Source of the DNA: an uncultured Alphaproteobacteria bacterium
Lineage (GTDB): Bacteria > Pseudomonadota > Alphaproteobacteria > RF32 > CAG-239
NCBI GenBank assembly: GCA_944392285.1
Contig: CALXWF010000058.1
Location: 1 to 10,224, forward strand
Length of the DNA stretch: 10,224 nt
Direction: 5' to 3'
The notes under the pieces were generated by a model. That model did not search any database. It saw nothing but the letters and a program-made list of their open reading frames with translations, and had not been told where the DNA came from. A program made the position numbers and the translations under genes. The first letter of the stretch is position 1, and every line of letters begins with the position of its first letter. This document shows, piece after piece, positions 1 to 7,076 of this stretch.

Positions 1-121
1 AACGCAAGTGGTATTACCTGTTCCGAACTACGTTCGCCCTGCCCAAAGGCTTCGCAAGCCTAACGGCTGGGCAGGTATGTCTACATCTACCTGCTTACGC
101 AGGTAGTGTTACGTTCGAATC
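1..121. other. Hairpin-rich segment at left edge, no confident gene
   Basis: No confident gene lies here. Several short inverted repeats are packed together: CGAAC/GTTCG (24-28 with 32-36), CCTGCCC/GGGCAGG (38-44 with 69-75) enclosing AGGCTT/AAGCCT (47-52 with 56-61), and a perfect 8-bp stem CTACCTGC/GCAGGTAG with a TTAC loop (87-106). The word TACGTTCG occurs twice (29-36 and 110-117). One plus-strand frame is open from base 3 to a TAA at 123-125, so it could be the tail of a gene entering from the left. However, a second frame is also nearly open, and the 40-residue product has no motif I recognise. It may be an intergenic palindromic repeat, the 3' end of a structured RNA, or a gene tail. 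Confidence 0.4.
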
Positions 122-152
122 ATAAACCGGCCGCAAGGTCGGTTTATTTTTT
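122..152 (+). terminator. Intrinsic terminator, plus strand
   Basis: An 11-bp stem (122-132 with 137-147, one G-T pair) closes on a GCAA tetraloop and is followed by a run of T (148-152). On the plus strand this is a textbook Rho-independent terminator for a transcript arriving from the left. It overlaps the stop codon (144-146) of the minus-strand gene. On the minus strand no T-run follows the stem, though the A/T-rich stem end could give weak bidirectional activity for the convergent gene. Confidence 0.75.
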
Positions 153-1427
153 AATGGTAAAGATTGTTTTTCTGGGCTGTGCCATCAACAACCTCTGGAT
201 ATAGCGCCCCTGATAAAGGTTAATCCCCAAAGAATTGCCTACTTCAACCGCTTGCGGGTCATCAACACGACACAAAATCATTTTGGCACGTTCGGCTTTA
301 TTGACATAATCCATAAAATGTTTGTCTTCTTTAATCACATCCATAAAAGTCGGATGCCAAATGATTTTAATCAAATCAGAGCCCAAATTCTCACGATTAA
401 TATATTTCAGCTTATCAACCGTAATACCGTCAATACAAATTTTATAGCCGCGATATTGCGCAAAAGTCTTGGCTAAAATATAGGCCTTAATATCGCTGAA
501 AATATCAACAAGCTGCAGCTCCAAAACAATACTTGAGCGCATGGAATCATTAATATTTCCGTCAAATTCCAAAAACTCGTCCGACAAAATAGTCGACACA
601 TTAAGATTGATGCTGAAGTTATTGGTCAAAGACCCGTCATCATGACGACTGATACTAACCAAAACTCTCTTATCCAAGGTTTCGGTCAAATGCATAAACA
701 ACCACGGATTAGCCGTCAAATCGACATCCGGCAGCAACATATCGCGCATATCGGCAATAGACACATACACCTCGTCAAACAACATCTGCGGCGGTGACTT
801 GCCGATAACCGCACAAACAGATTGTCTGCGAATAAGGCTTGAAAAATCTGTCTGAGCCAAAACTTTCTGCACTTTTGCCAACATGGAAGGCGTCAGCTCA
901 CGACGCAGCTTTCTTTGCGCGGTCAAAAAAGACGGTGCCGTCTTAAGAGAAGCCGAACCTTTGTCTTGCGAACTCTTTGTTGTTCCGCCGAGCGCAATAC
1001 TGTCAACCGTTGACTTAATCAACTCCTTAAATTCCGTTGCACCGTTATCTAAAGAAAAAAACTTTGCAAACCCGACTTGCTGCAAATCATCGGCGTCTCT
1101 GATAAGCGGATCGCCATGAAACAAAAAGCGAATTTTAACCAAACAAGCCAAAATTTCTTCATGCGCGCGCTTATTAAAAATAATGACCATGTCATCATTC
1201 GGCATTCCAAAAAGCTCGCCGCCGCTTTTTTTGGTAACATTCTCAAAAGTCTCAATCAGGCTTTGCCTTTGCATAGAGCGCATACTTTGGTTTTGCAGCT
1301 TATGAATAAACAAATATAAGGCTTGAAAGTTATCAATATCTTTCTCATTTTTTTTGAGATAATCCAAAATCAAAGTATCTTTTTTAACGACCGCTTTGTC
1401 TGATGCGTTTTTATTAAATAAAATCAT
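144..1427 (-). CDS. Degenerate GGDEF/EAL-like signalling protein (paralogue 1)
   Basis: 427 residues, cytoplasmic, with no signal peptide or TM segment. The C-terminal half (about 195-415) follows the outline of an EAL domain: FSINLNVS (271-278) at the position of the family's VNLS strand, LELQL (302-306) where ELTE is expected, CIDGIT (331-336) where DDFG is expected, IKII (353-356) for LKID, and YQGRYI (405-410) for the closing QGY motif. The second acidic residue of ELTE, the DD pair and the Asp of KID are all absent, so c-di-GMP hydrolysis is unlikely. The N-terminal region (about 30-140) may be an eroded GGDEF-like fold, with PNDDM (76-80) at the signature position. A Ser/Thr/Lys-rich linker (about 147-170) joins the halves. 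It is homologous throughout its C-terminal half to the upstream gene; both share RQSV, the WLF..LT.TLDK block and IDG. The start has a strong GAGGGG ribosome site overlapping the upstream stop, 6 nt away, so the pair is probably translationally coupled. Likely role: a catalytically dead ligand- or protein-binding regulator (inference). Confidence 0.8.
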   Translation of the reverse strand: MILFNKNASDKAVVKKDTLILDYLKKNEKDIDNFQALYLFIHKLQNQSMRSMQRQSLIETFENVTKKSGGELFGMPNDDMVIIFNKRAHEEILACLVKIRFLFHGDPLIRDADDLQQVGFAKFFSLDNGATEFKELIKSTVDSIALGGTTKSSQDKGSASLKTAPSFLTAQRKLRRELTPSMLAKVQKVLAQTDFSSLIRRQSVCAVIGKSPPQMLFDEVYVSIADMRDMLLPDVDLTANPWLFMHLTETLDKRVLVSISRHDDGSLTNNFSINLNVSTILSDEFLEFDGNINDSMRSSIVLELQLVDIFSDIKAYILAKTFAQYRGYKICIDGITVDKLKYINRENLGSDLIKIIWHPTFMDVIKEDKHFMDYVNKAERAKMILCRVDDPQAVEVGNSLGINLYQGRYIQRLLMAQPRKTIFTIKK

Positions 1428-1433
1428 GGCCCC

Positions 1434-2717
1434 TCACATCAGTTCTTCCAAAACATCTTTCTGCGTACATCCGTCACGCAAAATCCCCGACAAACGGCGA
1501 CGACGTTTCAAACATTCTATCGGTTTGCAATTTAAGGCATCCGGACATTTGCTGCGGATTAAAGCCGCTTCCAAATTATCGATATACGGTCCCTGAAAAG
1601 CCGTAATACCATAACCCACGCCCCATTTTAAAGCCTTTTCGGAATCACACTTGGCCAAAACCACGTTTTCTTTCCCGACAGTTTCAATGGCTGCCTTCAA
1701 ATCGGCATTTTGAGCATCAAATTCAAGCAAAGGCTCCCAAAAAATCTTAATCATATCCGGGTCCAAACGAGAAACGTTTAACATTTTCAGGGTAAGCGGG
1801 TTAAGCCCGTCAATCAACAACTTATGACCGCCGCGCCGCAAAATCTCTTTTGCTTCAAAATAGAGGGCCAAATTATTAAAGGCGTCCATAAGCTGCACTT
1901 CAACGATTATCTGTTGTCCGGGGCGCAAAAAGCCTTTGGCAAAGCTGACAAACTCGCGTGAAAACACTGAAGACAAATTCAAATTCAGGCTGATTTGCTC
2001 GGGCCATTTTTGCAGCTCTGCAGTCTTAAAGGCCGACATAGTCTTTTTATCAAGAGTTTGTGTCAAATATAAAAACAACCACCGATTCGCGACCAAATCC
2101 AAATTTTCGCCGAACTGAGCGGTCAAATCTTTTACCGCCACGAAAAATTCCTGAAACAAAACCTTAAAACGACCGGCGCCCAAAATTTTTAACACGCTCT
2201 GTCTTTTAACCAAATCGGCAATATCAATGGCGTCTAAATCGGCAATAATATTTTCAATCTCACCGGCCCCGACCGGACGTTTATAACTTGCTTCATCGGC
2301 AAGAACCATAGCCTCTTGGTTTTGCATCAAATTTTCGACATAATCATAAAAAGCGGCAAAACTGTTCGGAAAGTCATAAATCGTCACAAATTCACTGCCG
2401 TCTCCCGAATGCACGACCGGATCGGAAGACAAACCATACTTAAGTTTGTCAACGGCCTCGTCAACAATCTCATGTGTAATATTTTTTCCCAAAATGGCAA
2501 AATCGCCGTTAGACAGCACATAAAGCGTGCCTTTGGTCGTGCCGACCACGCTGTCAAAAAGTTTGGCAAAAACCTTAACAAAACTCGGATGCCGATTCTT
2601 AGGCTTTAGCTTTGAAACATTCACATACAAAACTGAATAGCCAAACGGATTTCTTGCAATCCTGTCTAGGGCGTCAAGCAAATATTTTTCTGCACTTCCG
2701 TTAACCGATTTGGCCAT
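1434..2717 (-). CDS. Degenerate GGDEF/EAL-like signalling protein (paralogue 2)
   Basis: 427 residues, the same length as its downstream neighbour and clearly a tandem paralogue. The N-terminal part (about 10-100) resembles an eroded GGDEF domain: LYVLSNGDFAIL (65-76) sits where GGDEF proteins read GGDEF followed by hydrophobics. The C-terminal part (about 160-385) is EAL-like: ISLNLNLS (242-249), VEVQL (272-276) for ELTE, LLIDGL (300-305) for the DDFG strand, DMIKIFW (321-327) for LKID, FQGPYI (374-379). Metal- and base-binding acidic residues of active EAL enzymes are missing, so binding rather than catalysis is inferred. A basic tail with KRRRR (404-408) follows, absent from the sister protein. 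The start ATG at 2717 has only a weak GGA just upstream; AAGGGA is further away. A promoter-like pair lies in the 66-nt gap after the kinase gene, so it may be transcribed with the kinase, independently, or both. Confidence 0.8.
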   Translation of the reverse strand: MAKSVNGSAEKYLLDALDRIARNPFGYSVLYVNVSKLKPKNRHPSFVKVFAKLFDSVVGTTKGTLYVLSNGDFAILGKNITHEIVDEAVDKLKYGLSSDPVVHSGDGSEFVTIYDFPNSFAAFYDYVENLMQNQEAMVLADEASYKRPVGAGEIENIIADLDAIDIADLVKRQSVLKILGAGRFKVLFQEFFVAVKDLTAQFGENLDLVANRWLFLYLTQTLDKKTMSAFKTAELQKWPEQISLNLNLSSVFSREFVSFAKGFLRPGQQIIVEVQLMDAFNNLALYFEAKEILRRGGHKLLIDGLNPLTLKMLNVSRLDPDMIKIFWEPLLEFDAQNADLKAAIETVGKENVVLAKCDSEKALKWGVGYGITAFQGPYIDNLEAALIRSKCPDALNCKPIECLKRRRRLSGILRDGCTQKDVLEELM

Positions 2718-2753
2718 TTTCCAAGTTATAATCCCTTATTATGTTTCTGCTTC

Positions 2754-2781
2754 ATAATAGCTCACCGAAAGATAATATCAA
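2754..2781 (-). promoter_or_regulatory. Putative sigma70-type promoter for the paralogue pair
   Basis: On the minus strand TTGATA (2781-2776) and TATTAT (2759-2754) are separated by 16 bp, each matching five of six consensus bases. The site lies between the kinase stop (2784) and the start of the first EAL-like gene (2717). It would let the two paralogues be expressed without the kinase. Assignment is by eye from consensus only. Confidence 0.45.
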
Positions 2782-2783
2782 GT

Positions 2784-4838
2784 TTATTGACGAGTTCCTA
2801 ACACCTTAGCGATTTTTTCCACAATCTCCAAAGTTTTATACGGCTTGCTGACAAACTCGACCCCCGCATCTTCAAGCATGATTTTTTCAATATTATTATC
2901 TTTGCTGTAACCGCTCATAAAAATAACTTTAACTTTCGGGTTAAGTTTTTTAAGCGCCCGATATACTTCAACACCGCTCATGCCCGGCATCAAGACATCT
3001 AACATAACCACGTCAAAATTACCGTTTTTATAGGCTTCGACGGCTTTTGTACTATCATTGACGGCCACAGCCTCTGACCCGCCTGATTTCAAAATTTCAC
3101 ACATCAGCTCGAGCAAAATCTTTTCATCATCGACCACCAAAACTTTGGCCTTGACATTGCTCGGGTGTTTTGGAGTCTGACGTGTTACTTTTTGCGCATT
3201 TGTCACCGGCAAATAAATGCGAAACTCCGTATTACCCGGGGCGGATTTTAATTTCAACGTGCCTTTATGTTCTTGCAAAATACCATAAACGGCGGCCAAC
3301 CCCATACCCGTTCCCTTGCCGACATCCTTGGTCGTAAAAAACGGCTCAAAAATTTTATTACGAATATTTCTCGGAATTCCCATACCGTTGTCGCTGATTT
3401 TAAGCTCGATATAATCCCCTTCGCGCACCTTAATTAAACAATGGCTGATATCATCAGACGACAGATAAGTATTTTTGGTTGCCACTTTAATTTCACCGCC
3501 TTCGGGCATGGCATCTTTGGCGTTAAACCCCAAATTCAAAATCAAATTTTGCAACAAATCATTATTGCCGCAAACATAATATCTTGAGGCCTTCAAATTT
3601 TGTTTAATAACAATCTTTTTGCCGACGCCGAGCTCCAACAGATAAAGCGATTCGCGAATACAATCATGAAAATTAATATTCTGGCTGCTTCGCTCTTTTT
3701 TTCTGGAAAACACCAAGAGCTGCGAAGTCAAACGTGAGGCGCGCTCACAGGCCGAAATAATCATATCGGTATATTTGCGCAAGCCGTCTTCTTTGGGCAA
3801 ATTCATTTCCAACAACTCGGCCGCGCCGTGAATTCCGGCCAACATATTATTAAAGTCATGCGCCACACCGCCGGCCAAACGTCCGATAGATTCCATTTTT
3901 TGTGACTGACTTTTTTGTTCGGCAATGCGTTGCTGGCGTCTGTTGCGATAAATAACCACCAACAAAAGCAACGCAAAAACGCCAAAAGAAACATATAAAT
4001 AACTCAAATATCTCTGAACGATTTGCTCGCCGCCTTCATAATCAAAATAGCTCCATTGCCGTCTGATATCTGCATGCACGGCCGGATCCAACTTTAACAA
4101 AATTTTATCGACAATGTTCAAAAACGGCTTATTTTCCGGCAAGGCGGCCATACCCACGCCATAAGCCGACCCGATAACCGGCGCCACATAGCGCAAATTA
4201 TCAAGTTGCAAATTTTCTACCGCATATTTGGCATATAAAATATCACTGACGACAAAATCTGCTTCACCGTCATCTGCAGCCTTCAAAGCTTCAAGCGCCG
4301 TATCATAAAAAACAAAATTATGCTCTTGCGTGTTTAACAAATTAAAATATTTTTTCAAGCGACTGCTGACCGCCACTTTTTGCCGAACAATATCATCCAA
4401 ATTATTCACAAACACCGTGTTTTTATTGCTGAAGATTCCCAAAGACGATGCCACATAAGGCATGGAAAAAGCCGTCTTTGAAATTGTATATTCATTGCGC
4501 ACGGCCATCGGCAAAAAGTCAATTTCACCTTCTTTAAGTTTATACAGAGCCTCTTCCATATTTTCAACCGGTACGATTTCAAACTCAAGCCCCGTATTTT
4601 CTTTAATAATATCCAAATAACTTGAGGCGATTCCCTCATAATCGCCGTCACGCATAAACTCATAAGGCGGCGAATTAAGCAAAACACCGGCGCGCAACCG
4701 ACTGTGAGAATCAAGCCAATTTTTTTCTTTAGGTGTCAAATCAAGATTGAAAATATAACTATCAAAAGCCGTATCGGCCTTTGCAACAAAAGGAGTTAAC
4801 ACAAGCCACCCCAACATCAACAACAAAATCTTTCGCAC
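2784..4838 (-). CDS. Hybrid sensor histidine kinase with periplasmic SBP_bac_3-like sensor and receiver domain
   Basis: 684 residues. A signal-type N-terminus (1-21, hydrophobic run then AKA) leads to a periplasmic solute-binding-like domain (about 42-266; SPPYEF at 56-61, typical of SBP_bac_3 sensors). One TM helix (about 280-297) is followed by a short linker. HisKA spans about 312-380 with phospho-acceptor H327 in GGVAHDFNN. HATPase_c spans about 420-545: N box with N439 and D442, G1 box DNGMGIP (483-489), F box FEPFF, G2 region GKGTGMGL (507-514). A C-terminal receiver (about 565-682) has D570/D571, phospho-acceptor D614, S642 and K665. All catalytic residues are present. It probably binds a small solute such as an amino acid in the periplasm and relays phosphate His327 to Asp614. 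There is no HPt domain or DNA-binding output in the protein or the window, so the downstream partner is unknown. The start is GTG at 4838, chosen because GGGAG sits 7 nt upstream and the signal peptide begins there. It is transcribed divergently from the hydrogenase operon and is followed by two degenerate EAL-like genes. Confidence 0.93.
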   Translation of the reverse strand: MRKILLLMLGWLVLTPFVAKADTAFDSYIFNLDLTPKEKNWLDSHSRLRAGVLLNSPPYEFMRDGDYEGIASSYLDIIKENTGLEFEIVPVENMEEALYKLKEGEIDFLPMAVRNEYTISKTAFSMPYVASSLGIFSNKNTVFVNNLDDIVRQKVAVSSRLKKYFNLLNTQEHNFVFYDTALEALKAADDGEADFVVSDILYAKYAVENLQLDNLRYVAPVIGSAYGVGMAALPENKPFLNIVDKILLKLDPAVHADIRRQWSYFDYEGGEQIVQRYLSYLYVSFGVFALLLLVVIYRNRRQQRIAEQKSQSQKMESIGRLAGGVAHDFNNMLAGIHGAAELLEMNLPKEDGLRKYTDMIISACERASRLTSQLLVFSRKKERSSQNINFHDCIRESLYLLELGVGKKIVIKQNLKASRYYVCGNNDLLQNLILNLGFNAKDAMPEGGEIKVATKNTYLSSDDISHCLIKVREGDYIELKISDNGMGIPRNIRNKIFEPFFTTKDVGKGTGMGLAAVYGILQEHKGTLKLKSAPGNTEFRIYLPVTNAQKVTRQTPKHPSNVKAKVLVVDDEKILLELMCEILKSGGSEAVAVNDSTKAVEAYKNGNFDVVMLDVLMPGMSGVEVYRALKKLNPKVKVIFMSGYSKDNNIEKIMLEDAGVEFVSKPYKTLEIVEKIAKVLGTRQ

Positions 4839-4845
4839 CTGATTT

Positions 4846-4850
4846 CTCCC
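4846..4850 (-). promoter_or_regulatory. Ribosome binding site fixing the GTG start of the kinase
   Basis: GGGAG on the minus strand lies 7 nt before a GTG codon (4838-4836). No ATG in frame offers a better start that keeps the signal peptide, so this site decides the start. Confidence 0.65.
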
Positions 4851-4871
4851 TGCAACGGTTTTGAGAAAAAT

Positions 4872-4900
4872 ATTTTAATATGTCTTAAGCAGAAAAACAA
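4872..4900 (-). promoter_or_regulatory. Putative promoter of the kinase gene
   Basis: On the minus strand TTGTTT (4900-4895) and TAAAAT (4877-4872) are spaced by 17 bp. The -10 matches five of six consensus bases; the -35 matches only three. The predicted start would give a leader of about 25-30 nt ahead of the GTG. It is the best candidate in this part of the divergent intergenic region, but is assigned by eye. Confidence 0.4.
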
Positions 4901-4956
4901 GCCCGCATCACACAAATCTGAACAGATATATTCTATATACAAAACCAAAAAACGAA

Positions 4957-4985
4957 TTGCCTTTTCAATTGGGCGAATGTATAAT
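4957..4985 (+). promoter_or_regulatory. Sigma70-type promoter of the hydrogenase operon
   Basis: TTGCCT (4957-4962) and a perfect TATAAT (4980-4985) are separated by exactly 17 bp. Transcription would begin near 4992, leaving a leader of about 30 nt with AAGGA (5007-5011) ahead of the ATG at 5022. No clear Fnr half-site pair (TTGAT-N4-ATCAA) is visible here, so any redox control would act through another factor or after transcription. Confidence 0.65.
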
Positions 4986-5021
4986 TTTCTTGCTTGTAAA
5001 TAGATTAAGGATTAGTGCAAC

Positions 5022-5276
5022 ATGACCTCGACAATCAAAGTTTGCATGGGCAGTTCCTGTTTTGCCCGCGGCAACATCCAAAACCTGCAGCTCATTCAAA
5101 ATTACTTAAAAGAAAACAATCTTGAAGCCGAGGTAGAGCTTGTGGGTTTGCGTTGTTGTGACAAATGTTCCCAAGGCCCCAACATTACCATTGATGATGT
5201 TGAATATAACAATATCGATAAGGGCACACTTCTAGACATTTTGGAAAAGCACTTCAAACCCGCAAAGAAAGAATAA
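5022..5276 (+). CDS. (2Fe-2S) ferredoxin domain-containing protein, thioredoxin-like (hydrogenase-associated)
   Basis: 84 residues, cytoplasmic. The layout is that of thioredoxin-fold [2Fe-2S] proteins related to NuoE/HydC C-terminal domains: CMGSSC (C8, C13) after the first beta strand, and RCCDKC (C45/C46, C49) followed by SQGPNI near residue 50. C8, C13, C45 and C49 are the expected cluster ligands (C-x4-C and C-x3-C); C46 is an extra cysteine. Length is normal for a stand-alone domain. It is the first gene of the five-gene operon, with AAGGA 10 nt before the ATG, and ends 3 nt before the sensory hydrogenase. Likely role: one-electron carrier for, or partner subunit of, the hydrogenase-like protein next door. 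No NAD- or FMN-binding subunit accompanies it, so it is not part of a complete NuoEF-type module here. Confidence 0.88.
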   Translation: MTSTIKVCMGSSCFARGNIQNLQLIQNYLKENNLEAEVELVGLRCCDKCSQGPNITIDDVEYNNIDKGTLLDILEKHFKPAKKE

Positions 5277-5279
5277 ACC

Positions 5280-7073
5280 ATGTCCAACCGAGAATATCCG
5301 CTTTATACGATAAAAAACAACTGCATGGACTGTTACAAATGTGTCCGTCACTGTCCGGTCAAAGCCATTAAGATTGAAGACAACTCGGCTATGATTGTGC
5401 CTGATTTATGCATTGCCTGCGGTACTTGTTATAAAGTATGTCCGGCTAAAGCCAAACAAACCCGCAATGACCTGCCGCGCGCCAAACATTTGCTGCAATC
5501 CGGCAAAGATGTTTATATTTCTCTTGCGCCTTCCTGGATTACGGAGTTTGAAGGCCTTGAAGAAGGGCAAATTATTGCCGCCATTCGCCGCCTCGGCATT
5601 AAAGGCGTCGGCGAAACCGCACTCGGTGCCCAAGAGGTTTCCTGCAATATTGCCGATATTCTTGAAAAGATTAATAAATCCGACAATCCGGAAGACAAAA
5701 AACGCCTGCTAATTTCTACCGCTTGCCCTGCTGCCGTTGAATATATTAGGAAATATCTGCCTGAAAAAGCGGCTGCCCTCATTGCGGTTCACTCTCCGCT
5801 TTTATCGCATTGTCGGTTATTAAAAGAAAAATTCGGCCAAGATATTGAAATTATTTTTGTCGGCCCCTGCATTGCCAAAAAATTAGAGGCAGACAACCAC
5901 CCTGAGCTTTTAAGTTTAAGTTTGAGCTTTGCTGACTTGCGCCAATGGTTCAAAGATGAAAACATTAACCCCGCCGAGATAAAACCAAGTGTCTTTGACA
6001 AGTTTGTCTTAGAAAAAGCCACCGACGGCACCGCCTACCCGATAGAAGGCGGCATGATTGAAACACTGCGCCCCTATGAGCAAAGCAAAAAAGCCTACCT
6101 GATGCAGGTAAGCGGCGTGGCCAATTTGCGGCGCGAACTTCAAGATTTGGATATTTCAACCCTTGACCGTCCGGTTTTTGTTGAAGCTTTGGCTTGTTTG
6201 GGCGGCTGTGTTTCAGGCCCTTGCACGTCAAACAAAAAGAACGGCTTGGAAAAGAGGCTTGATATCTTAAAACAAACCTCCTTCCCCGAAGAAATTAAAG
6301 ACCGCAAGCCCTTTGTTGATATTTCAGAACAGTTTCCGCAAGAAGCCGTTGAGGAAGAAACCTATGATGAGGCCTCGATTCGCAAAGTATTAATCCGCAT
6401 CGGCAAATACACCATTGAAGATGAGCTAAACTGCGGCGGCTGCGGCTATGACACTTGCCGCAATTTTGCCAAAGCCTTGCTTGCCGGCAAGGCCGAACCC
6501 GAGATGTGTGTTTCTCATATGAAACACCAGGCCCAACGCAAAGCCAATGCCTTACTGCGTTGCATTCCTTCTCCGATTGTCATTGCCAATAGTGACCTCA
6601 GAATTTTAGAATATAATGACAAATTTGTTGAAACTTTCTGGAAGGATGAGGAACACGCCGACATTTATGAAAAAGAAGATTTGCGCGGTGCTGACTTGCG
6701 TGATTTCCTAGACTTCACCAACTTGTTTGCCGCCTCATTAGAGTTAGAGCAAGACATTCACCGTGAACATGTCCGCCAAGATGACAAGCTCTTTGATGTT
6801 GTTGTCTTTAACATTGACAAAAAACAAATCGTCGGCGGCATCATCGGCGATGTCACCAATATGGAGATGAAAAAAGAGCAAATTGCCGCCAAAGCCAAAG
6901 AGGTCATTCACAAAAACTTGGCAACGGTTCAGCAAATCGCCTGCACTTTGGGAGAGCACATGGCTGAAACCGAAGTTTTGCTCCGCTCCATTGCCAAAGA
7001 CTTCTCCAGCGAGGAAACCGGACACAACCATGATGTCACCATTCGCACAAATTCCAACAAGCGGGAATATTAA
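5280..7073 (+). CDS. Sensory-type [FeFe] hydrogenase (HydS/HfsB-like) with 4Fe-4S, FeS and PAS domains
   Basis: 597 residues. Domain order: two ferredoxin-type [4Fe-4S] motifs (C15, C18, C21, C25 and C44, C47, C50, C54); Fe-hydrogenase large-subunit H-domain (about 78-330); a further four-cysteine FeS domain (C385, C388, C393, C410); a PAS domain (about 424-530); a helical C-terminus (about 535-575). H-cluster ligands are present: C149 in STACP, C197 in GPCIAKKLE (with K200 and E203), C306 and C310 in ALACLGGC. The proton-transfer cysteine of catalytic enzymes (first C of TSCCP) is A148. The two Met residues near the active site are replaced by G195 and L304. This substitution pattern and the C-terminal PAS are known for HydS-type (group C) enzymes thought to sense H2. 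No histidine kinase or GGDEF output is fused. The gene lies 3 nt from each neighbour, one of which is a phosphatase, so signalling through protein contact is inferred. The ribosome site is weak, suggesting translational coupling. It needs HydEFG maturation encoded elsewhere. Confidence 0.92.
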   Translation: MSNREYPLYTIKNNCMDCYKCVRHCPVKAIKIEDNSAMIVPDLCIACGTCYKVCPAKAKQTRNDLPRAKHLLQSGKDVYISLAPSWITEFEGLEEGQIIAAIRRLGIKGVGETALGAQEVSCNIADILEKINKSDNPEDKKRLLISTACPAAVEYIRKYLPEKAAALIAVHSPLLSHCRLLKEKFGQDIEIIFVGPCIAKKLEADNHPELLSLSLSFADLRQWFKDENINPAEIKPSVFDKFVLEKATDGTAYPIEGGMIETLRPYEQSKKAYLMQVSGVANLRRELQDLDISTLDRPVFVEALACLGGCVSGPCTSNKKNGLEKRLDILKQTSFPEEIKDRKPFVDISEQFPQEAVEEETYDEASIRKVLIRIGKYTIEDELNCGGCGYDTCRNFAKALLAGKAEPEMCVSHMKHQAQRKANALLRCIPSPIVIANSDLRILEYNDKFVETFWKDEEHADIYEKEDLRGADLRDFLDFTNLFAASLELEQDIHREHVRQDDKLFDVVVFNIDKKQIVGGIIGDVTNMEMKKEQIAAKAKEVIHKNLATVQQIACTLGEHMAETEVLLRSIAKDFSSEETGHNHDVTIRTNSNKREY

Positions 7074-7076
7074 AAG

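Noticed and set aside
58..65. GCCTAAC core resembling an integron attC box
   Set aside because: No complementary GTTRRRY box at the right distance and no integrase or gene cassette nearby.
109..136. tRNA-like T-loop (GTTCGAATC at 113-121) suggesting the 3' end of a tRNA or tmRNA
   Set aside because: The T-stem has a mismatch, no matching 5' acceptor strand or anticodon arm is found upstream, and no CCA follows. The bases that would form the acceptor strand are part of a terminator stem.
883..1319. Plus-strand reading frames inside the first EAL-like gene
   Set aside because: They lack a ribosome site or recognisable motif and overlap a clearly homologous minus-strand gene.
144..2717. Active c-di-GMP phosphodiesterases or diguanylate cyclases
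   Set aside because: The EAL, DDFG and KID acidic residues and the GGDEF signature are missing in both proteins.
5022..5276. Reading the first [2Fe-2S] gene as the NuoE subunit of an electron-bifurcating HydABC hydrogenase
   Set aside because: It is only the [2Fe-2S] domain, and no NuoF/HydB-like flavin subunit is present. The downstream hydrogenases are of the sensory and monomeric types.
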